DNA from: Ignavibacteria bacterium
Lineage (GTDB): Bacteria > Bacteroidota > Ignavibacteria > Palsa-1295
DNA length: 53,334 bases
Direction: 5' to 3'
Assembly: GCA_013287605.1 (NCBI GenBank)
Contig: JABDDM010000010.1
Location: 1-53,334 of the forward strand
Below are positions 9,366 to 17,649 of this stretch, one piece after another. Made by a program: the position numbers and the translations under genes. Every line of letters begins with the position of its first letter. The first letter of the stretch is position 1. The notes below the pieces were generated by a model, which did not search any database, was not told the DNA's origin, and worked only from the letters and a program-made list of their open reading frames with translations.

Positions 9366-9676
9366 AGCTTCGGTCCCGCCATCTTCGTCTTCCGCTCGCG
9401 AATAGCCGCGAGGAGTGCGTTTGGAAAGGAGAGCGTGCTTCCAGGATGTGTGCGGAGCCACCACGATTGGAAGACCATAGAGGCAATCGCTCCACCAATC
9501 GCGAACGGCAAAAAAAACATGCTCATGATGCTGAGATAGAAGCCATCCGAAAGCTTTGCACCAGCCGCAGTCATGCTTTCCTTGCACATCGGACACGATT
9601 GTGCGAACGCGTTGCTCGCCGAGACAAGCGCGACGATCAATGCTGATATTCCGGTGGCAAAACTCTTACGCATCAT
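9362..9676 (-). CDS. Small exported membrane protein with CxxC, end of oxidase cluster
   Basis: 104 aa. A signal peptide or first helix (residues ~5-25, ending NAFAQ) is followed at once by SCPMCKESM, a CxxC pair on the outer face. A second membrane segment spans ~50-70 (MSMFFLPFAIGGAIASMVF). I do not recognise a named family. Last gene of the oxidase cluster, it overlaps the DUF983 gene at ATGATG/TGA. The location and exposed CxxC suggest a copper or redox role in oxidase assembly, but that is inference. Start could be ATG 9676 or 9673. Confidence 0.65.
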   Translation of the reverse strand: MMRKSFATGISALIVALVSASNAFAQSCPMCKESMTAAGAKLSDGFYLSIMSMFFLPFAIGGAIASMVFQSWWLRTHPGSTLSFPNALLAAIRERKTKMAGPKL

Positions 9677-10158
9677 GATGGATCAGGATATAAGTCTCCA
9701 CAAAGATACAAAACTCCAGCCCAAAGCCCGCGTGAACGGGGGAAGAACCAGACCGGGAAGAGACCATTGAAGGGTACCAGAACGGCGATCTCGAGCATGG
9801 TCGAGGTGCCAATCACAAACTCCAGTAGGATGAACCCGAATACGAAAAGAAACTCCGTCACAAGAATATTCAGGTACATCGCTCCGGTGTATGAGCCTTG
9901 TTCTCTCGAAAAGATGACACCGCAGTTGGAGCAGATAGGCTCCATCTGAAAATACTTACGAAACATTGTTTTCTCTCCGCACGCTGGACACGCTTTCCGA
10001 AGGCCGCGACCAATCGAGCGTAGTGCCAACGGTAGCGTAAACGCCGGAGCTTGCGGCCCATCGCCGAACGGTGAGGGTGTTTGCTTCCCATCAGCATTGC
10101 TTGGCACCTCTCGAAATTCGAGTGGGCTAATTGCAGGCAACAGCGGATCGGTTAACAT
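9673..10158 (-). CDS. DUF983 family membrane protein
   Basis: 161 aa. The first ~50 residues are soluble, then comes a zinc-ribbon-like segment (ACPACGEKTMF and ICSNCGVIF, two CxxC pairs) and two membrane helices at ~95-140. This layout is DUF983, a family often encoded beside cytochrome oxidase genes. Its role is not established here; assembly or heme/copper handling is the usual suggestion. It lies 3 bases after the DUF420 gene and overlaps the next gene by 4 bases. Confidence 0.75.
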   Translation of the reverse strand: MLTDPLLPAISPLEFREVPSNADGKQTPSPFGDGPQAPAFTLPLALRSIGRGLRKACPACGEKTMFRKYFQMEPICSNCGVIFSREQGSYTGAMYLNILVTEFLFVFGFILLEFVIGTSTMLEIAVLVPFNGLFPVWFFPRSRGLWAGVLYLCGDLYPDPS

Positions 10159-10161
10159 GGC

Positions 10162-10590
10162 TTAGACCGAATGAGGGTAGATCTGATAGAGCATCACATA
10201 GATGAGAACCCCGGTCGCGCTCACATAGAGCCAGATAGGATATGTCCAGCGCGCGATCTTACGATGTGAGTTGTAGCGTGCGCGCAATCCGCGAACAAGC
10301 GTGATCGTTGCAAGCACAGGAACAGCGACTGCCAGGATCGTGTGGGTAGTCAGGAGCACAAAGTAGAATGGTCTTACGATACCTTGACCGCCAAATAGCA
10401 CAACCCCTGCAAGAGCGTGATATGTGAGATAACTCGCAAGAAAAATAATGCTCACAGTAAAGGCAGCGATCATGAGTTGGCGGTGACGCAGGGTATTTCC
10501 GCGTTTGATCTCGCGTCTGGCAAAAAGCAGGATAACGGCGCAGAGTCCATTCAATCCTGCGTTGATCATCGGTAGATCCTGAACAGTCAT
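10162..10590 (-). CDS. DUF420 (CtaM-like) oxidase assembly protein
   Basis: 142 aa with four membrane segments (about 5-23, 43-65, 76-100 and 115-135). The Asn-Ala-Gly-Leu-Asn start, the internal LRHRQLMIAA, the FYFVLLTTHTILA segment and HRKIARWTYPIWLYVSATG match DUF420, whose Gram-positive members (CtaM) are needed to mature heme-copper oxidases. Conserved His residues sit in several helices. It is packed against sco (1-base gap) and DUF983, so it is part of the oxidase operon. Confidence 0.75.
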   Translation of the reverse strand: MTVQDLPMINAGLNGLCAVILLFARREIKRGNTLRHRQLMIAAFTVSIIFLASYLTYHALAGVVLFGGQGIVRPFYFVLLTTHTILAVAVPVLATITLVRGLRARYNSHRKIARWTYPIWLYVSATGVLIYVMLYQIYPHSV

Positions 10591-10591
10591 A

Positions 10592-11251
10592 TCAGTTTGT
10601 TTTCTCCTGGCGCATGAGGTCGCCGATCGCTGTCAACACCTTTGGCTGCACTTCATCTGAGCCGCCATCAAAATAAGCCCGGACATGTCCGCGCTTGTCA
10701 ACAAGCACGAATCGCTCACTGTGAACGATCGGACTCCCTTTGTCGCCGCCGACGGAATCGACAGGTAAATGAAATCCATTCTTCGCAAGCGTAAATATCT
10801 GGCCACGCGGTCCGGTGAGAAAGTCCCATTGTGTCGTATCAACGTTGTAACTACGTGCGTATTCGCGCAAGGCCTGAGGCGTATCGCGATCGGGATCGAC
10901 GCTAAAGGAGACAAGTTTCACTTGCGGGGTTTTTGTAAGACTCTTCTGAATCGACGCAAGCTTCGATGTCATGATCGGACAACTCCCAGGGCAGTGCGTG
11001 AAGATGAGATCTGCGATCCAGATGTGTCCTTGAAGGTTTGCATCGGTGAATTGCCTTCCGTTCTGGTTCGTGAGCTGAAAGGATGGCACGACGCCGTAAT
11101 CGGGGAGCTGTTCAGTCGGGGTGCGCAATTCCTGCTCCTTCAGCCAGCCATTAAGGGCAAAAATGCCGACTCCCAGAAGTACGACACCGAGTAATGTCCA
11201 CAAAAACCACTGCGTTCGATTTGAATTTGGTTGCATCGTGAATGGAATCAA
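10592..11251 (-). CDS. SCO1/SenC copper chaperone
   Basis: 219 aa. One N-terminal membrane anchor (~14-35) is followed by a thioredoxin-like domain. The copper-binding motif is C87-P-G-S-C91 and the distal ligand His177 (IVHSERF). VDPDRDTPQALREYA is the family signature. SCO proteins deliver copper to the CuA centre of subunit II, outside the cytoplasmic membrane. The gene follows ctaE by 16 bases. ATG 11251 or the in-frame ATG at 11236 could start it. Confidence 0.9.
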   Translation of the reverse strand: MIPFTMQPNSNRTQWFLWTLLGVVLLGVGIFALNGWLKEQELRTPTEQLPDYGVVPSFQLTNQNGRQFTDANLQGHIWIADLIFTHCPGSCPIMTSKLASIQKSLTKTPQVKLVSFSVDPDRDTPQALREYARSYNVDTTQWDFLTGPRGQIFTLAKNGFHLPVDSVGGDKGSPIVHSERFVLVDKRGHVRAYFDGGSDEVQPKVLTAIGDLMRQEKTN

Positions 11252-11267
11252 TCGCGCAACCTAACAC

Positions 11268-11873
11268 TCATGAGATGTAAATGAGTGCGTAAACGCTGAT
11301 CCAGATTGCGGTTTGCAAATAAAGAAACATTGCGAGGTGCGGAATGCTGTTGGCCGAACGAACATATGTGCGCCAACGCGAGACGCGACGGATCATCCCG
11401 ATCACTACGATCGCCGATGCGAGAATATGAAGAAGAAAGATACCGGTGATGATGAGATAGATGCCGCCAAAAACTGTCATGATATCAAGGCCATTTTGGA
11501 GGAGGTTCGTCCACTCTGTGGCATTGATCGCAACGAAAAGTGCGAGAAAAATAAGTGTGGCCGCAAGCGAGAGCCGCAAGTTCTTAAGGGTATTCCTGTG
11601 ATGTGAGCGAACGCCGAGTCCGACGCTCATCGAAGCGAGTAGAATGAGCGGACATGTCCAGAACATGAGCGATGGATCGAGCGCAGGCGATCCAGGTGGT
11701 GGCCAGGAAAGTGAGCCGCCACGCAGAACGAAGTAGCCACCCAGCAGACCAACATACATCATCACATCCGCTCCCAACAACAACAGGAAAGCGAAGCGGC
11801 CGCTATTGATCAACTCACCGCCGGCGTGCGTCGAGTCTCGAAGTCCCGCTTTTTCGTAGACGATCTCGCTCAT
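11268..11873 (-). CDS. ctaE: Cytochrome c oxidase subunit III
   Basis: 201 aa with five membrane segments, the short bacterial form lacking the first two helices of the longer type. After a polar N-terminus, GRFAFLLLLGADVMMYVGL starts the first helix and LRGGSLSWPP follows it. HILASAIVVIGMI and the terminal FLYLQTAIWISVYALIYIS are typical of heme-copper oxidase subunit III. It starts 2 bases after the 43-aa peptide gene. Alternative: a quinol oxidase subunit III, but the CuA subunit next door argues for cytochrome c oxidase. Confidence 0.85.
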   Translation of the reverse strand: MSEIVYEKAGLRDSTHAGGELINSGRFAFLLLLGADVMMYVGLLGGYFVLRGGSLSWPPPGSPALDPSLMFWTCPLILLASMSVGLGVRSHHRNTLKNLRLSLAATLIFLALFVAINATEWTNLLQNGLDIMTVFGGIYLIITGIFLLHILASAIVVIGMIRRVSRWRTYVRSANSIPHLAMFLYLQTAIWISVYALIYIS

Positions 11874-11875
11874 GC

Positions 11876-12007
11876 CTATTGTGCTGACTTATACCAAATG
11901 ATGTATGCGATCGAGCCAGCAATCAGAAGCACGATCGTGGACCATAAGATTGCACCCAGAATCTTGTTCCGGGATTTTATCGTGAACTCGCGAAGTGTAG
12001 AATCCAT
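11876..12007 (-). CDS. 43-aa single-span membrane peptide in oxidase operon
   Basis: A complete ORF (ATG at 12007, stop TAG 11878-11876) encoding 43 aa. A basic N-terminus (MDSTLREFTIKSRNK) is followed by one hydrophobic helix from about residue 16 to 38 and a short KSAQ tail. It fits exactly into the gap between ctaB (10 bases upstream) and ctaE (2 bases downstream), with the spacing of a real operon member. No family recognised. It may be a small oxidase subunit (subunit IV-like) or an assembly peptide. The positive-inside rule places the N-terminus in the cytoplasm. Confidence 0.6.
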   Translation of the reverse strand: MDSTLREFTIKSRNKILGAILWSTIVLLIAGSIAYIIWYKSAQ

Positions 12008-12017
12008 CGTTATCGCG

Positions 12018-12917
12018 TTACCGTTTGTCGAGTACCATTAATGCAAGCAGTGCAGGTAGATAAATGATCGATGCAAACAGTAGTCGCTTTGCCGCAGCAT
12101 TCGTACGCTGAAACGCAGTTTGGATTCCACTGACTGCAAACCCTACTCCAAGGATGAAAGCCCCGACAAAGTAGATCCAGCCGGTTAGCCCGAGCATCGT
12201 CGGAAGCAGACTGATCGGGATCAATCCAAGCACATAAACGATCACCTGATGCGCAGCGCGAAATCCGTCTGGATCGATCACCGTGAGCATCGGGAATCCT
12301 GCGCGCGCGTAGTCCTTGCGATACATCCATGCGATCGCCAGAAAATGCGGGATCTGCCAGAAGAACAGAATAGCAAAAAGCACCCAACCGCGAATGTCGA
12401 TCGAACCCATGACGGCAACCCAGCCGATGAGTATCGGGATCGCTCCGGGAAATGCACCGATGATGGTGGAGAGTGACGTTCGCTTCTTAAGCGGTGTATA
12501 AACAAAGAGATAACCCACGAGTGTACCAATCGCAAGCAGAGCGGCGAGACTTCCAACAAATGCCTGCATCAGAATCACCCCCGCGATGGAAGTCGCTACG
12601 CCAAAGATCAATCCTGTCGAAACCGGCATGCGCCCCGATGGCAGCGGACGCTTCTCCGTGCGCCGCATTTGTCCATCTGGGATAACTTCGAGCACCTGAT
12701 TGAGCGCGCCGCCGCCACATGTCACAAGCGCGGTGGCAATCATCGTCTTCACAAAGAACGCAACATCGAACTTGCCATGCGAAGCGAGCCAAAAAGAGGC
12801 TGCCGTCGTGATCAGCGCATAGAACCCAATGCCAGGCTTCGAGAGATCGTAGAAATCCCGTGCGTACTGTCGCCAGTTAAATGGAGCCTGAAGATCGTGT
12901 TGGATCGCTTGTTCCAC
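12018..12917 (-). CDS. ctaB: Heme O synthase (protoheme IX farnesyltransferase)
   Basis: 299 aa, polytopic (about eight to nine helices). It adds a farnesyl tail to heme B, giving heme O. The prenyltransferase motif is ALNQVLEVIPDGQMRRT, with Glu at the first acidic position of the canonical NxxxDxxxD. RPLPSGRMP and the second acidic loop (YRKDYARAGFPMLTVIDPDG) are present. It sits 10 bases after ctaA, so both heme A enzymes are co-transcribed with the oxidase. Confidence 0.93.
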   Translation of the reverse strand: MEQAIQHDLQAPFNWRQYARDFYDLSKPGIGFYALITTAASFWLASHGKFDVAFFVKTMIATALVTCGGGALNQVLEVIPDGQMRRTEKRPLPSGRMPVSTGLIFGVATSIAGVILMQAFVGSLAALLAIGTLVGYLFVYTPLKKRTSLSTIIGAFPGAIPILIGWVAVMGSIDIRGWVLFAILFFWQIPHFLAIAWMYRKDYARAGFPMLTVIDPDGFRAAHQVIVYVLGLIPISLLPTMLGLTGWIYFVGAFILGVGFAVSGIQTAFQRTNAAAKRLLFASIIYLPALLALMVLDKR

Positions 12918-12927
12918 TGTGGATTCG

Positions 12928-13941
12928 TTAACTGATCGTTGAGGGTATGACGGCAGGCTCGCGATGAAGCGACTCCTCTTGTTTCGCCGCTTTTGATTCG
13001 TAATGGTGATATGCCTGCAGACTTATCACGAGCATTGTGCATAATAACAACGTTCCGCCGGATACGTGCAATGTGGTCGGCGTCACCGCTTTTTCGCTAA
13101 GAATTGTGATCGCACCGAGAGCGATTTGCAGGAGTAGCACAACGACTGCGAAGATCGCTGGTCGCGAAAGCTTACGATCATATCTGTAATCCCGCAGTAT
13201 GACTGCCACAGTTGCAAGCACAAAGCCCGAAGCGATCAATGCTCCAACGCGGTGCGCAAAATTGAGAACGATGCCACTCGATGTAAACTCAGGAATGATG
13301 CGTCCATTGGCAAGCGGGAAAGTCGCGATCGCAAGCCCGGCGTTTTCGTGACGCATTAGCGCACCGAGCATTATCTGGAATGCAATGGCACCGACTGTCC
13401 AAGCCGATAGCTTTCGAATATCGATCGAACTCGTTTGCAATGTTCGCTCGACATTCGGCCAAGCTTTCGAGGTAAAAAGCGCTATCGTGACCGTAAGGCA
13501 AAACACACCCTGCGCAAGCATGGAATGGCCAGTCGAGATCGAAGTCGGAAGGAGATATTTCACCGTCAGACCACCAAGATATCCCTGGATACAAACTCCA
13601 ACGAACGCAATCCACCCAAGGATCTTCAGCTTCTTGCCATACTTTGAGAGTTGAAGCCAGATAGCCTCGACCGTGATGAACGCGCCCACGAGCGTGGCAA
13701 GTAGACGATGACTGTGTTCATAAAAGATGTTACCAACCCACTTGGAATACGGGAAGGTGAGCATGAATTCGCCGTATGTGGTTGGCCAGTCAGGAACGGA
13801 GAGGCCGGCCTCATGCGATTTGACCAGACCTCCAACGAAGATCAGGAAAAATGTGGTGACCGCAGTAAGCAATGCAAAACGGTGGAGCCATTTGGAATGG
13901 ACTCCACCGTTAAGAAGATCGAAACGGGACTGACTATCCAT
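12928..13941 (-). CDS. ctaA: Heme A synthase (COX15/CtaA)
   Basis: 337 aa with eight membrane helices. It oxidises heme O to heme A. The first half carries FVGGLVKSHEAGLSVPDWPT and EHSHRLLATLVG, the second half LGALMRHENAGLAIATFP and NFAHRVGALIASG, giving the four heme-binding His positions of the two-fold COX15 fold. Its start overlaps the end of ctaD by 8 bases, indicating coupling. Confidence 0.93.
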   Translation of the reverse strand: MDSQSRFDLLNGGVHSKWLHRFALLTAVTTFFLIFVGGLVKSHEAGLSVPDWPTTYGEFMLTFPYSKWVGNIFYEHSHRLLATLVGAFITVEAIWLQLSKYGKKLKILGWIAFVGVCIQGYLGGLTVKYLLPTSISTGHSMLAQGVFCLTVTIALFTSKAWPNVERTLQTSSIDIRKLSAWTVGAIAFQIMLGALMRHENAGLAIATFPLANGRIIPEFTSSGIVLNFAHRVGALIASGFVLATVAVILRDYRYDRKLSRPAIFAVVVLLLQIALGAITILSEKAVTPTTLHVSGGTLLLCTMLVISLQAYHHYESKAAKQEESLHREPAVIPSTIS

Positions 13942-15778
13942 GAGTGGCAGTAGCCTTCATTTGCTGTGCGCGCTCAAGCCAACCTTCGGGTGGTTCGTTC
14001 TGAGGCCAGTAATCCTCAGTATGTCCCGGCACGCTGTATTCGTAAGGCCCACGAAAAACATGCGGGGTTTCGCTGAAATTCCCATGAACCGGCGGCGAAG
14101 GCAATGTCCATTCGAGCGTGTTGGCGTGCCATGGGTTCATGCCGGAGGGCTTGCCCTTGAACATGCTCCAGAATAGATTGAACAAGAATAGAAGCGTCGA
14201 AGCGCCGAGTATGAATGCGCAGACTGACATGAACGCATTCAAGCCCTGGAAATGGCTCAAGTGCGGGTACTGGGTGTAGTCGTAGATACGGCGCATCATC
14301 CCGCCAATGCCAAGTATGTGCATCGGGAAGAAGACGCCATTGAATGTGAGGAAGACCAACCAAAAATGGATCTTGCCCAGCGTCTCATTCAGCATTCTGC
14401 CAAACATCTTCGGAAACCAGTAGTAAACACCGGCAAAGATCGCGAAGATCGATCCACCGAATAGCACATAATGAATGTGGCCGACAATAAAATACGTATC
14501 GTGGATGAAAATATCGACCGGCGTTGAAGCCATGAAGATACCGGAGAGTCCGCCGATAACGAACATCGCAACAAAGCCAACAGCAAAGAGGAATGCCGTC
14601 GTGAACTTGAAATTGCCGCCGTACAACGTACCAAGCCAGTTGAACGTCTTGATCGCGGACGGCACGGCGATAAGCATTGTCGAGATCATGAACGTCGTCC
14701 CCAGCAGCGGATTCATGCCCGATTGGAACATGTGGTGTCCCCACACAAAGAAGCCTAACACAGCGATACCGCAGATCGAGAAGACCATCGCCTTGTATCC
14801 AAAGATCGGCTTGCGCGCGAAAGTCGCGAGGATATCAGAAGCGATGCCCATCGCAGGAAGGATCATGATGTACACTTCGGGATGTCCGAAGAACCAGAAC
14901 AGATGCTGCCACAAGAGCACCTGACCGCCACCGGAACGCCCAACGAGTGGCTGTCCAGCGACAAGAATAGTCGACGGGATGAAGAAGCTTGTATGTACCG
15001 TGCGATCGAAGAGCAGCAGCACCAGCGCCGACGTTAGCACCGGGATCGCAAGCAGAAGCAGAATCGCAGTTACAAAGATCGCCCAGATCGCCAATGGCAT
15101 CCGGAAGAAGCTCATACCTGGACAGCGCATGTTTACGACTGTGGTGATATAATTCACCGCACCCATGAGCGATGCTACGCCGGAAATAAGCAGGCTGATG
15201 ATCCACAGATTCTGTCCGACGTTCACTCCCGAAAGTTCGGAGAGATCGGAGAGCGGGGGGTAATTCGTCCAACCTCCTCCAGCGGCGCCGCCTTTTACGA
15301 AGAAGCTCGAAAACATGATGATGCCCGCAACCAGCGCAAACCAGAACGAGAGCATGTTGATCTTCGGGAATGCCATATCCGGTGCGCCGATGTGCAGTGG
15401 GATAAGAAAATTCGCGAACGTGCCCATGAGGAATGGCATCACGGCGAAGAAGATCATGAACGTGGCGTGCATCGTGAATGCAGAGTTATAAAACTCCGGC
15501 AGGATCACGCCGCCCGCGACCATCGTGGAAGGAAGGAAACTCAAGAACTTGAACGCATGACCGGGCCAGCCAAGCTCTAACCGAACGATCATTGCAAGCC
15601 CTCCGCCTACGAGCAGGAAGAACAGGCTTGAGAACATGAACTGAATGCCGATCCTCTTGTGGTCCTGCGAGAAGATATACTTCTGCACGAACGAAAGCTC
15701 ATGATGCCCGTGGGCATCGTGGGCTCCAGGTTTGGTTGGCTTCTTTCTTACGATCGCCGGTGCTACAAGCGTTGCCAT
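13934..15778 (-). CDS. ctaD: Cytochrome c oxidase subunit I
   Basis: 614 aa with twelve or more helices. This catalytic subunit holds heme a, heme a3 and CuB, and reduces O2 while pumping protons. Ligands are visible: the early His in AFTMHATFMIFF, the CuB site FWFFGHPEVYIMILP (His-Tyr pair and the Glu that marks A1-type oxidases), WGHHMFQSG, and HDTYFIVGHIHYVLFGG for CuB/heme ligation. The N-terminal ~30 residues are Lys/His-rich and soluble. Expression is with ctaC upstream (80-base gap containing a tandem repeat). Confidence 0.97.
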   Translation of the reverse strand: MATLVAPAIVRKKPTKPGAHDAHGHHELSFVQKYIFSQDHKRIGIQFMFSSLFFLLVGGGLAMIVRLELGWPGHAFKFLSFLPSTMVAGGVILPEFYNSAFTMHATFMIFFAVMPFLMGTFANFLIPLHIGAPDMAFPKINMLSFWFALVAGIIMFSSFFVKGGAAGGGWTNYPPLSDLSELSGVNVGQNLWIISLLISGVASLMGAVNYITTVVNMRCPGMSFFRMPLAIWAIFVTAILLLLAIPVLTSALVLLLFDRTVHTSFFIPSTILVAGQPLVGRSGGGQVLLWQHLFWFFGHPEVYIMILPAMGIASDILATFARKPIFGYKAMVFSICGIAVLGFFVWGHHMFQSGMNPLLGTTFMISTMLIAVPSAIKTFNWLGTLYGGNFKFTTAFLFAVGFVAMFVIGGLSGIFMASTPVDIFIHDTYFIVGHIHYVLFGGSIFAIFAGVYYWFPKMFGRMLNETLGKIHFWLVFLTFNGVFFPMHILGIGGMMRRIYDYTQYPHLSHFQGLNAFMSVCAFILGASTLLFLFNLFWSMFKGKPSGMNPWHANTLEWTLPSPPVHGNFSETPHVFRGPYEYSVPGHTEDYWPQNEPPEGWLERAQQMKATATHG

Positions 15779-15801
15779 AAAGAAGAGATTCGCGAATGAG
15801 A

Positions 15802-15830
15802 ACTTGTGGTACTAAAACTTGTGGTACTAC
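15802..15830. repeat. 15-bp tandem duplication in ctaC-ctaD gap
   Basis: AACTTGTGGTACTA occurs twice, at 15802-15815 and 15817-15830. The copies are perfect and one base apart. They lie just upstream of the ctaD start. Confidence 0.9.
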
Positions 15831-15858
15831 GTGAACATGTAAACGAGATGCGGAGTGC

Positions 15859-16653
15859 TTAAGGCGTCAGATTGATTGCCGGTGCGGCCGCCGGCGCAGG
15901 GGCCTGCGATTTCACCCAACGATCCATCGAATCCTGCGAGATGATCGAGACAGTGCCTTTCATGCGATAATGTCCCAAACCGCAAAGCTCTGCGCATGCT
16001 ATTTCGTATTGAGCTTCTTTGATCGGCTTGATCCAGACAGCCGTCGGCATTCCCGGGACAGCATCCTGCTTGATCCTGAATTCAGGCACGAAGAAGCTGT
16101 GGATCACATCCTGACCTTCAAGCTTGATCTGTACCGGCTGATTCACAACAAGGAAAAGCTGATTGATCGTCTGAATATCATCGGCAGTACCAAATTTCTT
16201 ATCTGGTCCAGGATACGTAATATCCCATTCAAACTGACGTGGCTTAATCTGGATCGCAGGCGCGTTTTTCGGGAATTTGTTCGGGTCGCGGATCTCGGAC
16301 CAGAGCGAATTACTAAAGACAGCGAGAAAGACAAGGATGACGGCTGGAATCGCGGTCCAGGTTATCTCCAGTGTGTTATTGCCATGCGTGTAGATCGCTT
16401 TGCGCCCATTTTTGTAGCGGTACTTCCAAAGGAAGACGATGAGCGCCCCCTCTACGAGGAAGAACACAAAGAGCGTGATCCAGAGGATCAGATAGAACAT
16501 ATCGTCGATCTGTCCGGCATAGCTTGACGAAGCATCCGGCAGCCACCAATGCTTATACCTTGGCGGTACAGCTTGCGCCATCAAAAGCGTCGGCACCAAA
16601 AAAAGTAGAACTGGAACAACCCAACTGAAGCGGGACAATCGTCGTAGATTCAC
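15859..16653 (-). CDS. ctaC: Cytochrome c oxidase subunit II, GTG start
   Basis: 264 aa from GTG 16653. I prefer this start because GGAGG lies 5 bases before it, and the longer in-frame TTG at 16665 would put that ribosome site inside the gene. A signal segment ends LLMAQA (~25-28), then two membrane helices follow (~50-77 and ~97-116) and a periplasmic cupredoxin domain. CuA ligands are His185 (DVIHSFFVPE), Cys220, Glu222, Cys224, His228 and Met231 (CAELCGLGHYRM). No fused cytochrome c domain. The C-terminus is Ala/Pro-rich. It receives electrons from a periplasmic donor. Confidence 0.95.
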   Translation of the reverse strand: MNLRRLSRFSWVVPVLLFLVPTLLMAQAVPPRYKHWWLPDASSSYAGQIDDMFYLILWITLFVFFLVEGALIVFLWKYRYKNGRKAIYTHGNNTLEITWTAIPAVILVFLAVFSNSLWSEIRDPNKFPKNAPAIQIKPRQFEWDITYPGPDKKFGTADDIQTINQLFLVVNQPVQIKLEGQDVIHSFFVPEFRIKQDAVPGMPTAVWIKPIKEAQYEIACAELCGLGHYRMKGTVSIISQDSMDRWVKSQAPAPAAAPAINLTP

Positions 16654-16733
16654 GTATTCCTCCAAAAGGCCATCAAAACAACTCTGTCAAACACTCGAGA
16701 GACGCAGATGCATCGTGTCCTCGTCAAAATAGG

Positions 16734-16758
16734 AGGTGGTCACCTGAGGTGACCACCT
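16734..16758 (-). terminator. Hairpin between lipoprotein gene and ctaC
   Basis: AGGTGGTCACC, TGA loop, GGTGACCACCT: a perfect 11-bp stem 12 bases after the lipoprotein stop. On the minus strand it is followed by a short, mixed T-rich stretch (TCCTATTTT), so termination may be partial. It could let some transcripts run into the oxidase genes. Confidence 0.7.
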
Positions 16759-16769
16759 TAAAGCAAAGT

Positions 16770-17585
16770 CTACTGAGCCTTCAGGGTGAAGTCGACCGTC
16801 TTCGAATCCTTTGCAGCGACGGTTACCTTCTGATCCTGCGTAACTCCGGCGGCGTCCGACTTGGTCGATTCGTGCCAGCATTCGATAGTATAATCTCCTG
16901 CAGGGACGCCCTTGATCTCATACTTACCGTCAGCACCCGTCACAGCGAAAAACGGATGGGGGAGAACTCCTGCATAGGAATTCATCCAGCCGTGCACATC
17001 GCACTTGATCGGAATCATGACTTCCTGCTTCGTCATCTTATGTTCTTTCGCAGGTGTTCCCGGCGGCTGTCCTTCATTGAAGGATTCGTTCGCTGCGGAA
17101 ACAGAGTGTACATTGTGCAGAGTTTGGTCGTCGTTTTCGACTTTCATTGTCTGACCGACCATGATTCCAAATACATGTGGCTCATAGGTGCAACCCTTTT
17201 GCGCCAGCGTGATCGCAGTTGCGGGAGCGGCATAAGTCTTTCCACCAAGGCCATCCTTAACATAGACAAACGCATTAACGAGCGCACCACCGTTGTTGAC
17301 CCAATGATCATCAGAGACCGGACTTGTCTTGTGTGCAGCGCCGCAGTATGCATCGCCACCCATGTTAATTACTTTCGCGACCGGAGCAGCTCCATCGAGC
17401 TTCACCGTACCAACGATCGTAGCGCCGTTGGTCATATCAACCGTCGCAACGGTAGCAGCAGCGTCGGACTTTCCGCCCGAATCGTCTTCCTCGTCAGAAT
17501 CCTTCTTGCCGCAGCCAACCAGGCCGACAACGAGTGTGAGGCTTAACATGTAACCGAGCTGCCGTAACGAGGGATGAATGATCAT
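16770..17585 (-). CDS. Cupredoxin-like lipoprotein upstream of oxidase
   Basis: 271 aa from ATG 17585, chosen because a lipoprotein signal follows (hydrophobic core, then LVGCGKK lipobox). A charged Asp/Glu/Ser linker comes next. Residues ~55-190 look like a cupredoxin: TLHNVHS supplies the first His, and KCDVHGWM supplies Cys, His and Met. Residues ~205-270 are a carboxypeptidase regulatory-like (transthyretin-like) strand domain (GADGKYEIKGVPAGDYTIEC). It is probably a periplasmic, lipid-anchored copper electron carrier or copper-binding protein. Position just before ctaC suggests it may feed the CuA site. Transcribed from a perfect TATCTTTG box 65 bases upstream. Confidence 0.75.
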   Translation of the reverse strand: MIIHPSLRQLGYMLSLTLVVGLVGCGKKDSDEEDDSGGKSDAAATVATVDMTNGATIVGTVKLDGAAPVAKVINMGGDAYCGAAHKTSPVSDDHWVNNGGALVNAFVYVKDGLGGKTYAAPATAITLAQKGCTYEPHVFGIMVGQTMKVENDDQTLHNVHSVSAANESFNEGQPPGTPAKEHKMTKQEVMIPIKCDVHGWMNSYAGVLPHPFFAVTGADGKYEIKGVPAGDYTIECWHESTKSDAAGVTQDQKVTVAAKDSKTVDFTLKAQ

Positions 17586-17649
17586 AGCTTCTAAGGGTTT
17601 CAGTAAATTAGCCAGCGCACAATCTGGCATGATTATCAAATTTCAGGTG

